A stretch of 64,000 bases of DNA, taken from contig NZ_OY762961.1 of assembly GCF_963666745.1 (NCBI RefSeq), forward strand, positions 3,655,274 to 3,719,273, in the 5' to 3' direction. The DNA is from an uncultured Desulfuromonas sp. GTDB lineage: Bacteria; Desulfobacterota; Desulfuromonadia; Desulfuromonadales; Desulfuromonadaceae. A program made the translations under genes and the position numbers. Below, piece by piece: positions 19,345 through 28,507 of the stretch. A model generated the notes under the pieces. It was given only the letters and a program-made list of their open reading frames with translations, did not search any database and was not told the DNA's origin. The number at the start of each line of letters is the position of its first letter. Positions within the stretch are counted from its first letter, which is position 1.

Positions 19345-19766
19345 TCAATATCACCTCTAACCGTCGCGCCAAACGCCAAGGGCTGGAACTCAATATTGCC
19401 CCGCTCATTGATATGGTGTTCATCCTGTTGATTTTCTTTCTGGTAACCACCAGTTTCGTTCGTGAAACCGGTATTGATGTGCAACGTCCAACGGCCAATA
19501 CCGCTGTGAGTAAAGAGAAGGCGACGATCCTGATTGCCATTAGTGACGATGACCGTATTTATGTCGAAGGGCGTGTTGTGGATGTGCGTGCTATCCGTGT
19601 CCATGTCGAACGGGCACTGGCTGAAAACCCCGAAGGCAGTGTGGTGATTGTTGCTGACCGGGGCAGCCGAACGGGAACCGCTGTCGAGGTGATGGATGCC
19701 TGTCGCCAGGCCGGTGCCGAAGATGTTGCCCTCGCTGCCGGAACCGCGGGTGGGAGCAGTCTGTGA
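19341..19766 (+). CDS. exbD: ExbD2 energy-transducing subunit
   Basis: A 141-residue ExbD/TolR protein: one N-terminal membrane helix carrying the essential aspartate (NIAPLIDMVFILLIFFLV) and a periplasmic domain. It sits inside the ExbB pentamer and couples proton flow to TonB motion. The stop overlaps a GTG start of tonB. Length and layout are normal. Confidence 0.95.
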   Translation: MINITSNRRAKRQGLELNIAPLIDMVFILLIFFLVTTSFVRETGIDVQRPTANTAVSKEKATILIAISDDDRIYVEGRVVDVRAIRVHVERALAENPEGSVVIVADRGSRTGTAVEVMDACRQAGAEDVALAAGTAGGSSL

Positions 19767-20431
19767 GAACTGTGCCTGTTGGCGAACAACCCTGGCTTGC
19801 CTGGGGCGTGGCGATTGCCGCGACTTTGGCGATTAATCTGGCGCTGTTCTGGCTGTTGCCGCATCTGACCGGGCAGAGCGTTGAATCTTCGGCGGACTTG
19901 CCTGCTTCCGCTGTTCAAGTGGTGCGGGTGGCTCCGCCACCACCGCCGAAAAAGCAGACCGCCGCACAAAAACCCGAGCCGCAGCCCCAGGCACAGAAGC
20001 GTCTCAAATCGCCACAAACGCCGCAGCCGACACCACCGCTGTTGAAACTCAACCTGCCGCTTGCGCCGCAACTGCCAAGCCTGGGAGAGATTGCCATGCC
20101 CGAGGTGTCTTTGGCTGACGTGGCACCGCTGCCGGATATCTTTGACAGCGAAGCGCTGGACCGGCCGTTAACGCCGTTGTCGCAATCTCCTTTCATCTAT
20201 CCGTTGCGTGCCAAGCGTCTCGGCATCGAAGGCTGGGTGAAAGTCAAGCTGCTGATCTCCCGAGATGGCATGGTTGAACAGGTCCATATTCTCGACGCGG
20301 AACCGCTGGAGATGTTTGAAGACACTGTGGAGCGCGGGATTCGTCGCTGGCGATTTACACCCGGCACGGTCCAGGGAGAGCCGGTTCGCAGCTGGGTGAT
20401 CACCACCATCCGTTTCGAGTTGGAGTCGTGA
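19763..20431 (+). CDS. tonB: TonB2 energy-transducing protein
   Basis: A 222-residue protein with an N-terminal membrane anchor (about 11-31), a Pro/Gln/Lys-rich spacer (50-95) that spans the periplasm, and a C-terminal TonB domain (about 135-220, starting at YPLRAKRLGIEG) that grips the TonB box of outer-membrane receptors. It starts with GTG overlapping the exbD stop. No TonB-dependent receptor gene is present in the window, so the cargo is unknown. Confidence 0.93.
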   Translation: MRTVPVGEQPWLAWGVAIAATLAINLALFWLLPHLTGQSVESSADLPASAVQVVRVAPPPPPKKQTAAQKPEPQPQAQKRLKSPQTPQPTPPLLKLNLPLAPQLPSLGEIAMPEVSLADVAPLPDIFDSEALDRPLTPLSQSPFIYPLRAKRLGIEGWVKVKLLISRDGMVEQVHILDAEPLEMFEDTVERGIRRWRFTPGTVQGEPVRSWVITTIRFELES

Positions 20432-21672
20432 TGCGCCTATTGCTCTCTTTTGCCTTGCTGTTGTTGACGATCATGAGTCGGCCCTATGCCGTACAGGCGG
20501 AATCCGTTCCGCTTGACGTGCGGCGTCAGGTGGTGGCCGCGCAACAGCTGATGGATGAAAAACAGTACGATCAGGCGCTCCAGGCTCTTGGCGAAGACGG
20601 CGGAGCGCGCGATCATTACCTGCTCGATTTTACACGCGGCAACATCTACCTGCTCAGTGAACGTCCGCATCAGGCCTTACCCTGGCTGCAGCGTGTTGTT
20701 GACAAGGCTCCAGAATATCAACCCGGCTGGTTGAATCTCGCCCAGGCGCGCTACAGTGTAGATCAGTTTACGGCTGCCGGTGATGCGTTTGAGCAGGCCT
20801 ATCGTTTGAGCCAGCCGCCACGTCCGTCACTGCGCTATAATGCGGCACTGTGCTTCATGCAAAGCCGGGCCTGGCAGAAAGCTTTGCCCCTGCTTCAGTC
20901 TCTGATTCGTCTGGAGCAGGTCGAACTTCGCTGGCGGGCGGCTCTGGCTCAAGTCTATCTGAGCCTGGAGCGGTTTGAGGAAGCGGTGGCGCAGCTGGAG
21001 ATTCTCGCCCGGATGAGCGAAGGGGAGGAGCAGCGTCGCTGGCGTGAAGCGCTGGTGCAACAGTATCTGGCACTGCTGCGCTATGATACGGCGCTGGCAG
21101 CATTAAACCGCTATACTGGGGATGATGGTCTCTATCCTCGCTGGTGGACGATGCAGACCTATGCCTATCTCGAAAAGCAACAGTATCGTCAGGCTCTGGT
21201 CAGCCTCAAAGTCGTTGATTACCTGCGTGAGCTTTCGGATCAGGAGGCACAATTGCTCGGCGATCTCCATTTGCAGCTCGGCGTGCCGCAACAGGCAGAG
21301 CGCTACTATGCGCAATTACTGGAGCAACGCCCTGAAGATGAGACGGTTCTGACCCGTCTGGCTCATGCCTGTCTCAATCAGCACCATCCAGAGCAGGCTT
21401 TGGACTGGGCGCGGCGCGGGAAAAATCCGCAGTTACGCGCGTTGCAGGCGCAATTGCTGTTTCGTTTGGGCCATTTCCAAGAGGCGTTTGATCTCTTTGT
21501 GTCGTTGGCCAAAGCTGCGGACTCCCCTGGAACACTGTGGCTCATGGCCGGGTATGCGGCTTGGAATGGAGAACTCTGGCCACAGGCTCGGCAGGCATTG
21601 AGTCGGGCCGTCACCTACCCGGCGCAAAAAGAGTCCGCCCGAAGGTTACTCGATCAATTGAGCGAGCGATGA
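20428..21672 (+). CDS. TPR protein of the TonB2 operon
   Basis: A 414-residue exported protein with a signal peptide (about 1-24) and at least eight tetratricopeptide-like helix pairs (35-400). TPR proteins close many TonB2 clusters and are thought to help assemble or brace the complex in the periplasm. The start may be GTG at 20428 or the adjacent ATG at 20431. The stop overlaps the permease start, continuing the chain of coupled genes. Confidence 0.85.
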   Translation: MMRLLLSFALLLLTIMSRPYAVQAESVPLDVRRQVVAAQQLMDEKQYDQALQALGEDGGARDHYLLDFTRGNIYLLSERPHQALPWLQRVVDKAPEYQPGWLNLAQARYSVDQFTAAGDAFEQAYRLSQPPRPSLRYNAALCFMQSRAWQKALPLLQSLIRLEQVELRWRAALAQVYLSLERFEEAVAQLEILARMSEGEEQRRWREALVQQYLALLRYDTALAALNRYTGDDGLYPRWWTMQTYAYLEKQQYRQALVSLKVVDYLRELSDQEAQLLGDLHLQLGVPQQAERYYAQLLEQRPEDETVLTRLAHACLNQHHPEQALDWARRGKNPQLRALQAQLLFRLGHFQEAFDLFVSLAKAADSPGTLWLMAGYAAWNGELWPQARQALSRAVTYPAQKESARRLLDQLSER

Positions 21673-22697
21673 TGACGTTGTTGATGACTATCATTGAAAA
21701 TGCCTGGCTCCTGTTGTGCGAATCGGCGCCCTATGTGGTGTTCGGTCTGCTGGTCAGTGGTGTGTTGAGTACGGTTCTGACCAGTGATGTGATTGCTCGA
21801 CATCTGGGGCAGGGACGGGTTGTTCCCGTGGTGAAAGCGGCGCTGTTCGGTATTCCATTACCGTTGTGTTCCTGCGGTGTTCTGCCCGCAGCTGTGACGC
21901 TTAAGAAACAGGGGGCGAATCGGGGTGCGCTCAGCGCCTTCATGATTGCCACACCGGAGTCCGGCGTGGATTCTATTGCGATCAGCTATGCTCTTCTGGA
22001 CCCTTTTCTGACGGTTATGCGCCCCGTTGCCGCCTTGCTCAGCGCTGTTGCCGCCGGAGTTGTGGAAAATCTGTTCATTGATACCTCTGTGCCTGCAGTT
22101 GCGACCCAGGCCTGTTGTTGCTCCGCTTCTCCCTCGCGCCGCACGTTGCGACAGGGGCTGCATTATGCGTTCAGCACTGTTTGGCAGGATATGGCCCTGT
22201 GGTTTTTCTCCGGTCTGTTCCTAGCTGGGATGATAACGGCCCTGGTGCCACCTTCGGTCATGGAACGATGGCTGGGGGGAGGGTTTTCTTCTCTACTTGT
22301 GATGCTTGTCGTCGGTGTGCCGATTTATATCTGTGCCAGCGCCTCAACGCCAATCGCCGCCGCACTCATCATGCAGGGCGTCAGCCCCGGGGCTGCATTG
22401 GTGTTTTTGCTCGCCGGACCGGCGACTAATGTCACCTCTCTAACCGTCCTGGTGTCGATTCTCGGTAAACGGGGAACGGTTGTCTATTTGTTGGTGGTCA
22501 GCGGTGGAGCCGTGTTGTGTGGCTGGCTGGTTGATGAGGTCTATATTTTGATGTCTTGGGTGCCGCAGGCACAACTGGGTGTCGGCAGTGAGTGGATGCC
22601 GGTGGAGGTCGAAAAAATCTGCGTAGCGGTGCTGCTGGTCCTGTCGTTACCGGTTGTCGCCCAGTGGCTGCAGCGTTTAAAAGCACTCAATCGCTAA
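21669..22697 (+). CDS. SO_0444-family permease (probable Cu/Zn efflux)
   Basis: A 342-residue permease with eight or more membrane helices. It carries the CSCGVLP motif in an early helix (about 58-64) and a cysteine triplet in a loop (ATQACCCSAS, about 147-153), both typical of the SO_0444/YraQ family linked to copper and zinc efflux. Start at the first of two adjacent ATG codons, overlapping the TPR stop, so it is the last gene of the TonB2 operon. Its final 11 bases overlap the convergent diguanylate cyclase gene. Physical coupling to a TonB system suggests shared metal control (inference). Confidence 0.85.
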   Translation: MMTLLMTIIENAWLLLCESAPYVVFGLLVSGVLSTVLTSDVIARHLGQGRVVPVVKAALFGIPLPLCSCGVLPAAVTLKKQGANRGALSAFMIATPESGVDSIAISYALLDPFLTVMRPVAALLSAVAAGVVENLFIDTSVPAVATQACCCSASPSRRTLRQGLHYAFSTVWQDMALWFFSGLFLAGMITALVPPSVMERWLGGGFSSLLVMLVVGVPIYICASASTPIAAALIMQGVSPGAALVFLLAGPATNVTSLTVLVSILGKRGTVVYLLVVSGGAVLCGWLVDEVYILMSWVPQAQLGVGSEWMPVEVEKICVAVLLVLSLPVVAQWLQRLKALNR

Positions 22698-24981
22698 GTG
22701 AGGTGCAGCTGACGACGCGATTGCGGCCCTCGGCTTTGGCTTGATACAGCGCTTTGTCAGCAAGACTGAGCACTTTACTGGCACCAAGTTCTTGACGAAA
22801 CGCACACACGCCAAAACTTGCTGTCACTGTCCCGACTTTTTCGAAGGGATGTTTGCGTAGCGCCGCAAGTAGTTTGTCAGCCAGTTGTTCGGTTTCCTGC
22901 CAATTGCTGCTGGGGGCGATGATCAGAAATTCTTCACCACCCCAGCGTCCGACATGATCTGTTGCACGGATATTATCTTCGACCAGACGGGCAATCTCTT
23001 TGAGAACCTGATCGCCGACCGGGTGGCCATAAGAGTCATTAACGGCTTTGAAATGATCAATGTCGAAAATGATCACGCCGCAGGAGGTTCGATAGCGGAT
23101 AAACAGCTGTTCCTGATCGTTGAGGATCTTGTCGAGTTTAAGCCGGTTGGCCAACCCGGTCAGTTTATCGGTTTCCGAGAGAACCAGCAGGCGTCCATTG
23201 TATTTGCGCAATTGGTAGTAGTGGACACCGAACAAACCGGCAATAAAGGCGATGAGGCCGGAAAATTTCCAAAACAAACCATAGTTGAAGCCCATCTCCT
23301 GCTTGACCGACACCCAACGATTATAGATCTCCTGTTCCTGTTCCGGCGTGACGGTATGGATCAGTTTGTCAAAGATGTTGTGTAGTTCAGGCTCGTCATT
23401 GCGGGTACCGATGGCCAGGGCGACCTTGTCATCCAGTCGGCCACTGATCTTGATGACGCCGGTGAATTTTTTCTGAATCTGTTCAGCGATGACCATCAGA
23501 TTATCGACGTAACAGTAAAGCTCTCCACTCTCCACGCGCTCAAGGCCGTCACTGATGGACTTAACATCGACGATGTTGATTTGTGGATAGCGGTTACGCA
23601 ATTCTTCAGCGATGGCGTAGCCTTCAACCACACCAATTGGCTGGGTGATGATGTCGGCAATGTCGTCGATGAAAATCTTGTCCATGGTCGTGGCGATGAC
23701 CACCGGCAACGTGACATACGGGTGGGTGAAGTCCATATAGGAAGTGCGTTCCGCTGTTTTTGCGGCCAGAGAAAAGATGTCGCAGCGTCGTGCTTTGGCG
23801 GCGTCAATGGACTCCTGCCAGGAGGAGGTTTTAACCACTTCCAGTGGGATGGGAAGTTTCTCCTGAAACAGACTGAGGTAATCTGCCGCGATTCCATAAT
23901 GATGGCCGTCTATCAGGCCCTCGAAAGGCATCCAGTCCGGATCGACACAGACGCGAATCACCTTTTTATTTTCCAGAAAGTTCTGCTCGTGCGTCGTGAA
24001 TGCCGTGTTCTGATTGTGTTGCTGAATGACTTCGTCAAATTGGTAGGCGGGTAATTTCGCCTGTTTGCTGATGATGTTGCGGGACAGCAATTGCTTATAC
24101 GTCAGTGAGGTCAGCTCTGGTTTGATGGTGCCGATGGGGTACAGATCAAGAAGAAACAGTTCTCGCGTGACATTGGCTTCGAAGCGCAATGCGTCAAGTG
24201 ATTTATTGGGCGCATATTTACTGTGGATGATCTGAATGGCCTCTTCCGGGTGGTCAAGGGCATAACGCCAGCCTTCGTTGGTGGCGGCAAGAAAACGTCG
24301 GGTGCGGTCTGTGTGTTTGAGCGCTTCTTCACGGCTGGTGAACAGATTGACGGCGCTCATGATGAATCCGTAGTCTGCCGGATTGAGAATATTGTATGCC
24401 ACTTTGCGCCGGTTCAATTCATAAATCTGATTGGAGAGAAACGCGCTCATGGCATCAACATGACCGTTGATGAACTCGTCAATGTCGAACTTCTGAGATT
24501 CGATGGTGCTGTTTTGGGCGGTGATGTTGTAATGGTTAAGGAGCAGCGCCAGGGAACTGTATTTTAGCTCATCACTGGTGCCCATAATCACTTTGCCCTT
24601 AAGGTCGGCGGGCGTTTTGATGCTGGGCTGAGTGACGAAAACCAAAGGGGAACGTTGGAAATAGGAGGCCAGCAGAACAATCGGCAGGATCTCCTTGTTT
24701 TCAACAATTAAGCTGGAGTTATGCATGCCGAAGTTGACATTGCGGGACATGACTTCATGGACGATGTTGATCCCCGGCTGATACTCCAGCAGAGAGACCT
24801 CCAGCCGCTGTTGGGCATAAAAGCCTTTTTCCCGTGCCATGATAAAACCCGCATACTGAAACTGGTATTTCCAGTCGAGTTGCACCACCACCTGTTCAAG
24901 GAGTTTGTCTTCAGCTTTGGCCTGGCATGGGAGTAAGAACAAGGCTGCAAGAAGCAGGAAGATGTAGCGGCGAACGACCAT
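22687..24981 (-). CDS. Diguanylate cyclase with two tandem periplasmic solute-binding domains
   Basis: A 764-residue membrane protein. After a signal sequence (about 1-24) come an NMT1/THI5-like binding domain (25-300) and a family-3 amino-acid-type binding domain (about 325-550), then one membrane helix (about 567-587) and a cytoplasmic GGDEF domain. The active site reads GGEEF, and RATD five residues before it is a complete inhibitory I-site, so it should make c-di-GMP and be product-inhibited. Start at 24981 is backed by AGGA and a proper signal peptide. The ligands are unknown. Confidence 0.88.
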   Translation of the reverse strand: MVVRRYIFLLLAALFLLPCQAKAEDKLLEQVVVQLDWKYQFQYAGFIMAREKGFYAQQRLEVSLLEYQPGINIVHEVMSRNVNFGMHNSSLIVENKEILPIVLLASYFQRSPLVFVTQPSIKTPADLKGKVIMGTSDELKYSSLALLLNHYNITAQNSTIESQKFDIDEFINGHVDAMSAFLSNQIYELNRRKVAYNILNPADYGFIMSAVNLFTSREEALKHTDRTRRFLAATNEGWRYALDHPEEAIQIIHSKYAPNKSLDALRFEANVTRELFLLDLYPIGTIKPELTSLTYKQLLSRNIISKQAKLPAYQFDEVIQQHNQNTAFTTHEQNFLENKKVIRVCVDPDWMPFEGLIDGHHYGIAADYLSLFQEKLPIPLEVVKTSSWQESIDAAKARRCDIFSLAAKTAERTSYMDFTHPYVTLPVVIATTMDKIFIDDIADIITQPIGVVEGYAIAEELRNRYPQINIVDVKSISDGLERVESGELYCYVDNLMVIAEQIQKKFTGVIKISGRLDDKVALAIGTRNDEPELHNIFDKLIHTVTPEQEQEIYNRWVSVKQEMGFNYGLFWKFSGLIAFIAGLFGVHYYQLRKYNGRLLVLSETDKLTGLANRLKLDKILNDQEQLFIRYRTSCGVIIFDIDHFKAVNDSYGHPVGDQVLKEIARLVEDNIRATDHVGRWGGEEFLIIAPSSNWQETEQLADKLLAALRKHPFEKVGTVTASFGVCAFRQELGASKVLSLADKALYQAKAEGRNRVVSCTSLSD

Positions 24982-25103
24982 GGTGGGTCCTATCAAAAAA
25001 AATAAAAACATAAAATTAAAATATAGGCGAATGATAGCACATGTTGATCCTTTTATAAAAATCGTTTGTCTGTCGGGGGCTGCTTCTAATGTTTCTTGTG
25101 GAC

Positions 25104-26036
25104 TTATGCGGAAACAGGGTGAAGATAACGTTCAAAAAACGTCGTGACCCTCTGCTCGAATTCCATGGGATGCTGGTGATAAAAAGCCACGTGATCAAGG
25201 TGTTCGTCAAACCAGAGTTCCAACGGTTTTCCTGCGGCTTGTTCGAGAGCAAAAATACCTTGGGCGGGAACAACCTGGTCCTGCCCGCCCATCATCAAGA
25301 AAATGGCGCGCGGGCTGATGTCACCAATACAGTGTAAAGGCGCAACCGCAGCACTGTTAAATTTGAGTTGGCGTTGGGCAAAAAAGTTAATCAGGGTGGC
25401 AAACGGATAGGGAGGTAGTCCGGTAAAGCGTTTAACGCTTAAATTGATGGTATGGGCAATGGAAGCAAAAGGCGACTGGGCAATCACCGCTTTGATACGC
25501 GGATCTCGCGCCGCATAACAAAGAGCCAGAGCGCCGCCCATGGAATTGCCGAATAGGCCGAGGTTTTCTCCGGGGTGTTGGCGGACGATGAATTCGACCG
25601 CAGCTTCAATATCATGCCATTCGTGAAAGCCAAAACTGATCAGCTCTCCGCTGCTGCTGCCGTGACTGCGCAGGTCCGGCAGCAACACCCCGTAACCGTA
25701 ACGCTCAAGCATAGCGGCAATGGGGATCATTTCGCTGCAATCCATTTTATAGCCGTGGCAGAGGATGATGGTTGCCCCATTGCGGCCGGGCCGGTATAAC
25801 GCCGATAGAACTTCGCCATCGGTTGTTTTCAACTCAATAAACTCGGCATCAAGACGGTGGCGTTCAAGCTGTTGTACCGGGTGAAGGTCTGGGTTCTCGA
25901 TATAATGCCGTTGACGTCTTTGCCAGGAATTGATAGTCAGCTTGCGGGCTTGTCGCCAGGAGATTACAAGGATCACCGCTCCGGCAAGGAGGGCGAGAAG
26001 GGGTAGAAATAACAGTAGGAAGAGGGCGATGTGCAT
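25104..26036 (-). CDS. Membrane-anchored alpha/beta hydrolase
   Basis: A 310-residue serine hydrolase with an N-terminal membrane helix (about 4-26). The nucleophile elbow is GNSMGG (about 155-160), the acid lies in MGGQDQVV, and the catalytic His in HLDHVAF near the C-terminus, so the triad is intact. The HGYKMD segment is the oxyanion region. Substrate unknown; relatives include esterases and peptidase-like hydrolases. Monocistronic, divergent from ettA. Confidence 0.85.
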   Translation of the reverse strand: MHIALFLLLFLPLLALLAGAVILVISWRQARKLTINSWQRRQRHYIENPDLHPVQQLERHRLDAEFIELKTTDGEVLSALYRPGRNGATIILCHGYKMDCSEMIPIAAMLERYGYGVLLPDLRSHGSSSGELISFGFHEWHDIEAAVEFIVRQHPGENLGLFGNSMGGALALCYAARDPRIKAVIAQSPFASIAHTINLSVKRFTGLPPYPFATLINFFAQRQLKFNSAAVAPLHCIGDISPRAIFLMMGGQDQVVPAQGIFALEQAAGKPLELWFDEHLDHVAFYHQHPMEFEQRVTTFFERYLHPVSA

Positions 26037-26138
26037 GGATGTGAGTATAGCCTATTGGCGAAACACTGAAAAGTCCGTACAATAGGCCTCTTTTTGAATG
26101 ACCAATTAACTCTCTTTGAATAACAGGAGTTTGCAGCA

Positions 26139-27824
26139 ATGAGTGAAGATAGCAAAAAAATTATCTACAGCATGATGAAGGTCAGCAAGAGTTACAATAA
26201 GCAGCCGGTCATCAAGGATATTTCTCTGTCCTATTTTTACGGGGCGAAAATCGGCGTACTTGGCCTTAATGGTTCCGGTAAAAGTAGCCTGTTGCGTATC
26301 ATGGCCGGAGTTGACAAAGACTTTAACGGTGAAGCCGTACTGTCTGAAGGGTACTCCGTCGGCTACCTGGAGCAGGAACCGCAACTTGATGACAGCAAGA
26401 CTGTGCGTCAGGTGGTGGAAGAAGGTGTGCAGGAAACTGTGGATCTGCTCAAGGAGTTTGAAGAGATCAACCTGAAATTTGCCGAGCCGATGGACGATGA
26501 TGCCATGGCGGCGTTGTGTGACCGTCAGGCTCAGGTACAGGACAAACTGGACGCCCTCGATGCCTGGGATCTCGACTCCCGCCTTGATCTGGCCATGGAT
26601 GCGCTGCGTTGCCCACCGGCGGATGCGAATGTCAAGGTTCTCTCTGGTGGTGAACGGCGCCGTGTCGCTCTGTGCCGTCTGCTGTTGCAGAAACCGGATA
26701 TCCTGTTGCTGGACGAGCCGACCAACCATCTCGACGCTGAAACCGTCGCCTGGCTGGAGCAGCATCTACAGCGCTATGAAGGCACGGTCATTGCCGTCAC
26801 CCACGACCGTTACTTCCTTGACAATGTTGCTGGCTGGATTCTCGAACTCGACCGTGGTCATGGCATCCCCTGGAAAGGCAATTACTCGTCATGGTTGGAC
26901 CAAAAGCAGAAACGTCTGCAGCATGAAGAAAAAGCCGAATCTGCCCGCCAACGCACCCTGCAGCGCGAATTGGAATGGATTAACATGTCACCCAAAGGGC
27001 GACATGCCAAGAGTAAGGCGCGTATCACCTCCTACGAAAAGCTGCTCAATGAAGGCGCTGACAGCCAGACCCGCGATCTGGAAATCTACATTCCGCCCGG
27101 ACCGCGCCTTGGCGATATCGTCATTGAGGCCGACCATGTGCAGAAAGCTTTTGATGGTCGTCTGCTGATGGAAGACATGAACTTCAAGCTGCCGCGCGGT
27201 GGCATTGTCGGCATTATCGGCCCCAACGGTGCCGGTAAAACGACCTTGATGCGGATGTTTACCGGCCAGGAACAACCGGACAGCGGCACGTTGACCCTCG
27301 GTAGCACAGTACAGCTCGGCTATGTCGATCAGAGTCGCGATGTACTGGATGGGAACAAGACCATCTGGGAAGAAGTCAGCGGCGGTCAGGACATGATGAT
27401 GCTCGGCACCCGCGAGGTCAATTCCCGAGCCTACGTGGCGCGTTTCAACTTCTCCGGCAGTGATCAGCAGAAAAAAGTCGGCACTCTGTCCGGTGGTGAG
27501 CGTAACCGGGTGCATCTGGCCAAGATTCTCAGCGGCGGTGCCAATGTGCTGCTGCTTGACGAACCGACCAATGATCTTGATGTCAATACTATGCGTGCAC
27601 TTGAAGAGGCGCTGGAAAACTTTGCCGGATGTGCGGTGGTGATCAGCCATGATCGCTGGTTCCTCGACCGTATTGCCACCCATATGCTTGCATTTGAGGG
27701 CGACAGTCAGGTGGTGTGGTATGAAGGCAATTACAGTGAGTACGAAGAGGACCGCCGCAAGCGACTGGGACGAGATGCTGATCAGCCGCACCGTATCCGT
27801 TACCGGGATTTGACGCGAGCCTGA
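26139..27824 (+). CDS. ettA: Energy-dependent translational throttle protein EttA (ABC-F)
   Basis: A 561-residue ABC-F ATPase that binds the ribosomal E site and gates the first elongation step according to ATP/ADP. It has two ATP-binding cassettes: Walker A GLNGSGKSS and GPNGAGKTT, signatures LSGGERRR and LSGGERNR, Walker B motifs followed by EPTNHLD and EPTNDLD. The linker between them and the arm inserted in the first cassette fit EttA rather than Uup. AGGAG before the ATG. Single gene with its own terminator. Confidence 0.95.
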   Translation: MSEDSKKIIYSMMKVSKSYNKQPVIKDISLSYFYGAKIGVLGLNGSGKSSLLRIMAGVDKDFNGEAVLSEGYSVGYLEQEPQLDDSKTVRQVVEEGVQETVDLLKEFEEINLKFAEPMDDDAMAALCDRQAQVQDKLDALDAWDLDSRLDLAMDALRCPPADANVKVLSGGERRRVALCRLLLQKPDILLLDEPTNHLDAETVAWLEQHLQRYEGTVIAVTHDRYFLDNVAGWILELDRGHGIPWKGNYSSWLDQKQKRLQHEEKAESARQRTLQRELEWINMSPKGRHAKSKARITSYEKLLNEGADSQTRDLEIYIPPGPRLGDIVIEADHVQKAFDGRLLMEDMNFKLPRGGIVGIIGPNGAGKTTLMRMFTGQEQPDSGTLTLGSTVQLGYVDQSRDVLDGNKTIWEEVSGGQDMMMLGTREVNSRAYVARFNFSGSDQQKKVGTLSGGERNRVHLAKILSGGANVLLLDEPTNDLDVNTMRALEEALENFAGCAVVISHDRWFLDRIATHMLAFEGDSQVVWYEGNYSEYEEDRRKRLGRDADQPHRIRYRDLTRA

Positions 27825-27848
27825 TTGTGAACGTTTCGTCCGTATTGG

Positions 27849-27878
27849 AAAAGCCCCGACCTGTTGGCCGGGGCTTTT
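27849..27878 (+). terminator. ettA terminator
   Basis: Ten-base perfect arms (27849-27858, 27869-27878), GC-rich in the centre and ending in a T5 run. Confidence 0.9.
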
Positions 27879-28507
27879 TCATGTGTCTTTGGTCTGTTTT
27901 TCAAGGTCACGGTCGCCGGGACTCGCCCCGGCAGGCGACATCCTTTTGACTTGCCGCTCGAAAGGATGCAAAAACCGGCTGAACTTCTCCTGAACCTAGG
28001 GGGCGTTCTCAATCAGCTTTCATGGCCCTATTTTGGCTCTTTTCCGCGTCAACAGCGTTACATGTCGTTGCCATAGAATAACTATGGCGCCTCCATGTGC
28101 CTTGTTGACACGAAAAATCCCTCAAAATATTCCTCATTCTTCTGATTGAGAACGGCCCCTAGCTTCACCGACGCTGAATCTGTTTCCGTAATGCATCACG
28201 GATTCGGCTTGCCTCCCTTTAGCTCGGCAAATCGTGCAACGCATCAACTCTGGAGTAAAACCTTGATAATGATCTTGTGTTTTTCTCTATTTTTACGTGG
28301 CACCGATCAAGCGGGTGGGACGGTGTCCACCCTACTTTAGAGTGTTCTTTGGCACCAAACATTCATGTTCGGCAGCGCCGAATTCAATGATGGGAGTTGA
28401 TTCTGCGCCACTTTTATTGAAGCAGAAGTCGTCCTCCCCGCGGGTGAAAGACCATGTGATGTGGGGAGCACATCCAACTTTTGAGCAAGTGTTGACAGTG
28501 TCTCAGC
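27879..28507. repeat. Gene-free stretch with degenerate hairpin repeats
   Basis: No credible gene is seen between the ettA terminator and the cytochrome stop. The stretch holds several inverted repeats: a double hairpin at 27912-27967 (GTCGCC/GGCGAC, then ATCCTTT/AAAGGAT), a hairpin at 28176-28205 (GAATC and TCCGT arms), and GGGTGG/CCACCC at 28313-28332. The first resembles a family of dispersed intergenic elements in proteobacteria, and the last resembles REP-like palindromes. A plus-strand frame at 28297-28701 shows no protein-like composition. The stretch is probably a graveyard of mobile repeats. Confidence 0.45.

Noticed and set aside
28200-28260. GEMM-type c-di-GMP riboswitch on the minus strand
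   Set aside because: The GGCAAACC and GGGACGCAAAGCC cores are absent, and the stretch lies beyond the 3' ends of both neighbours.
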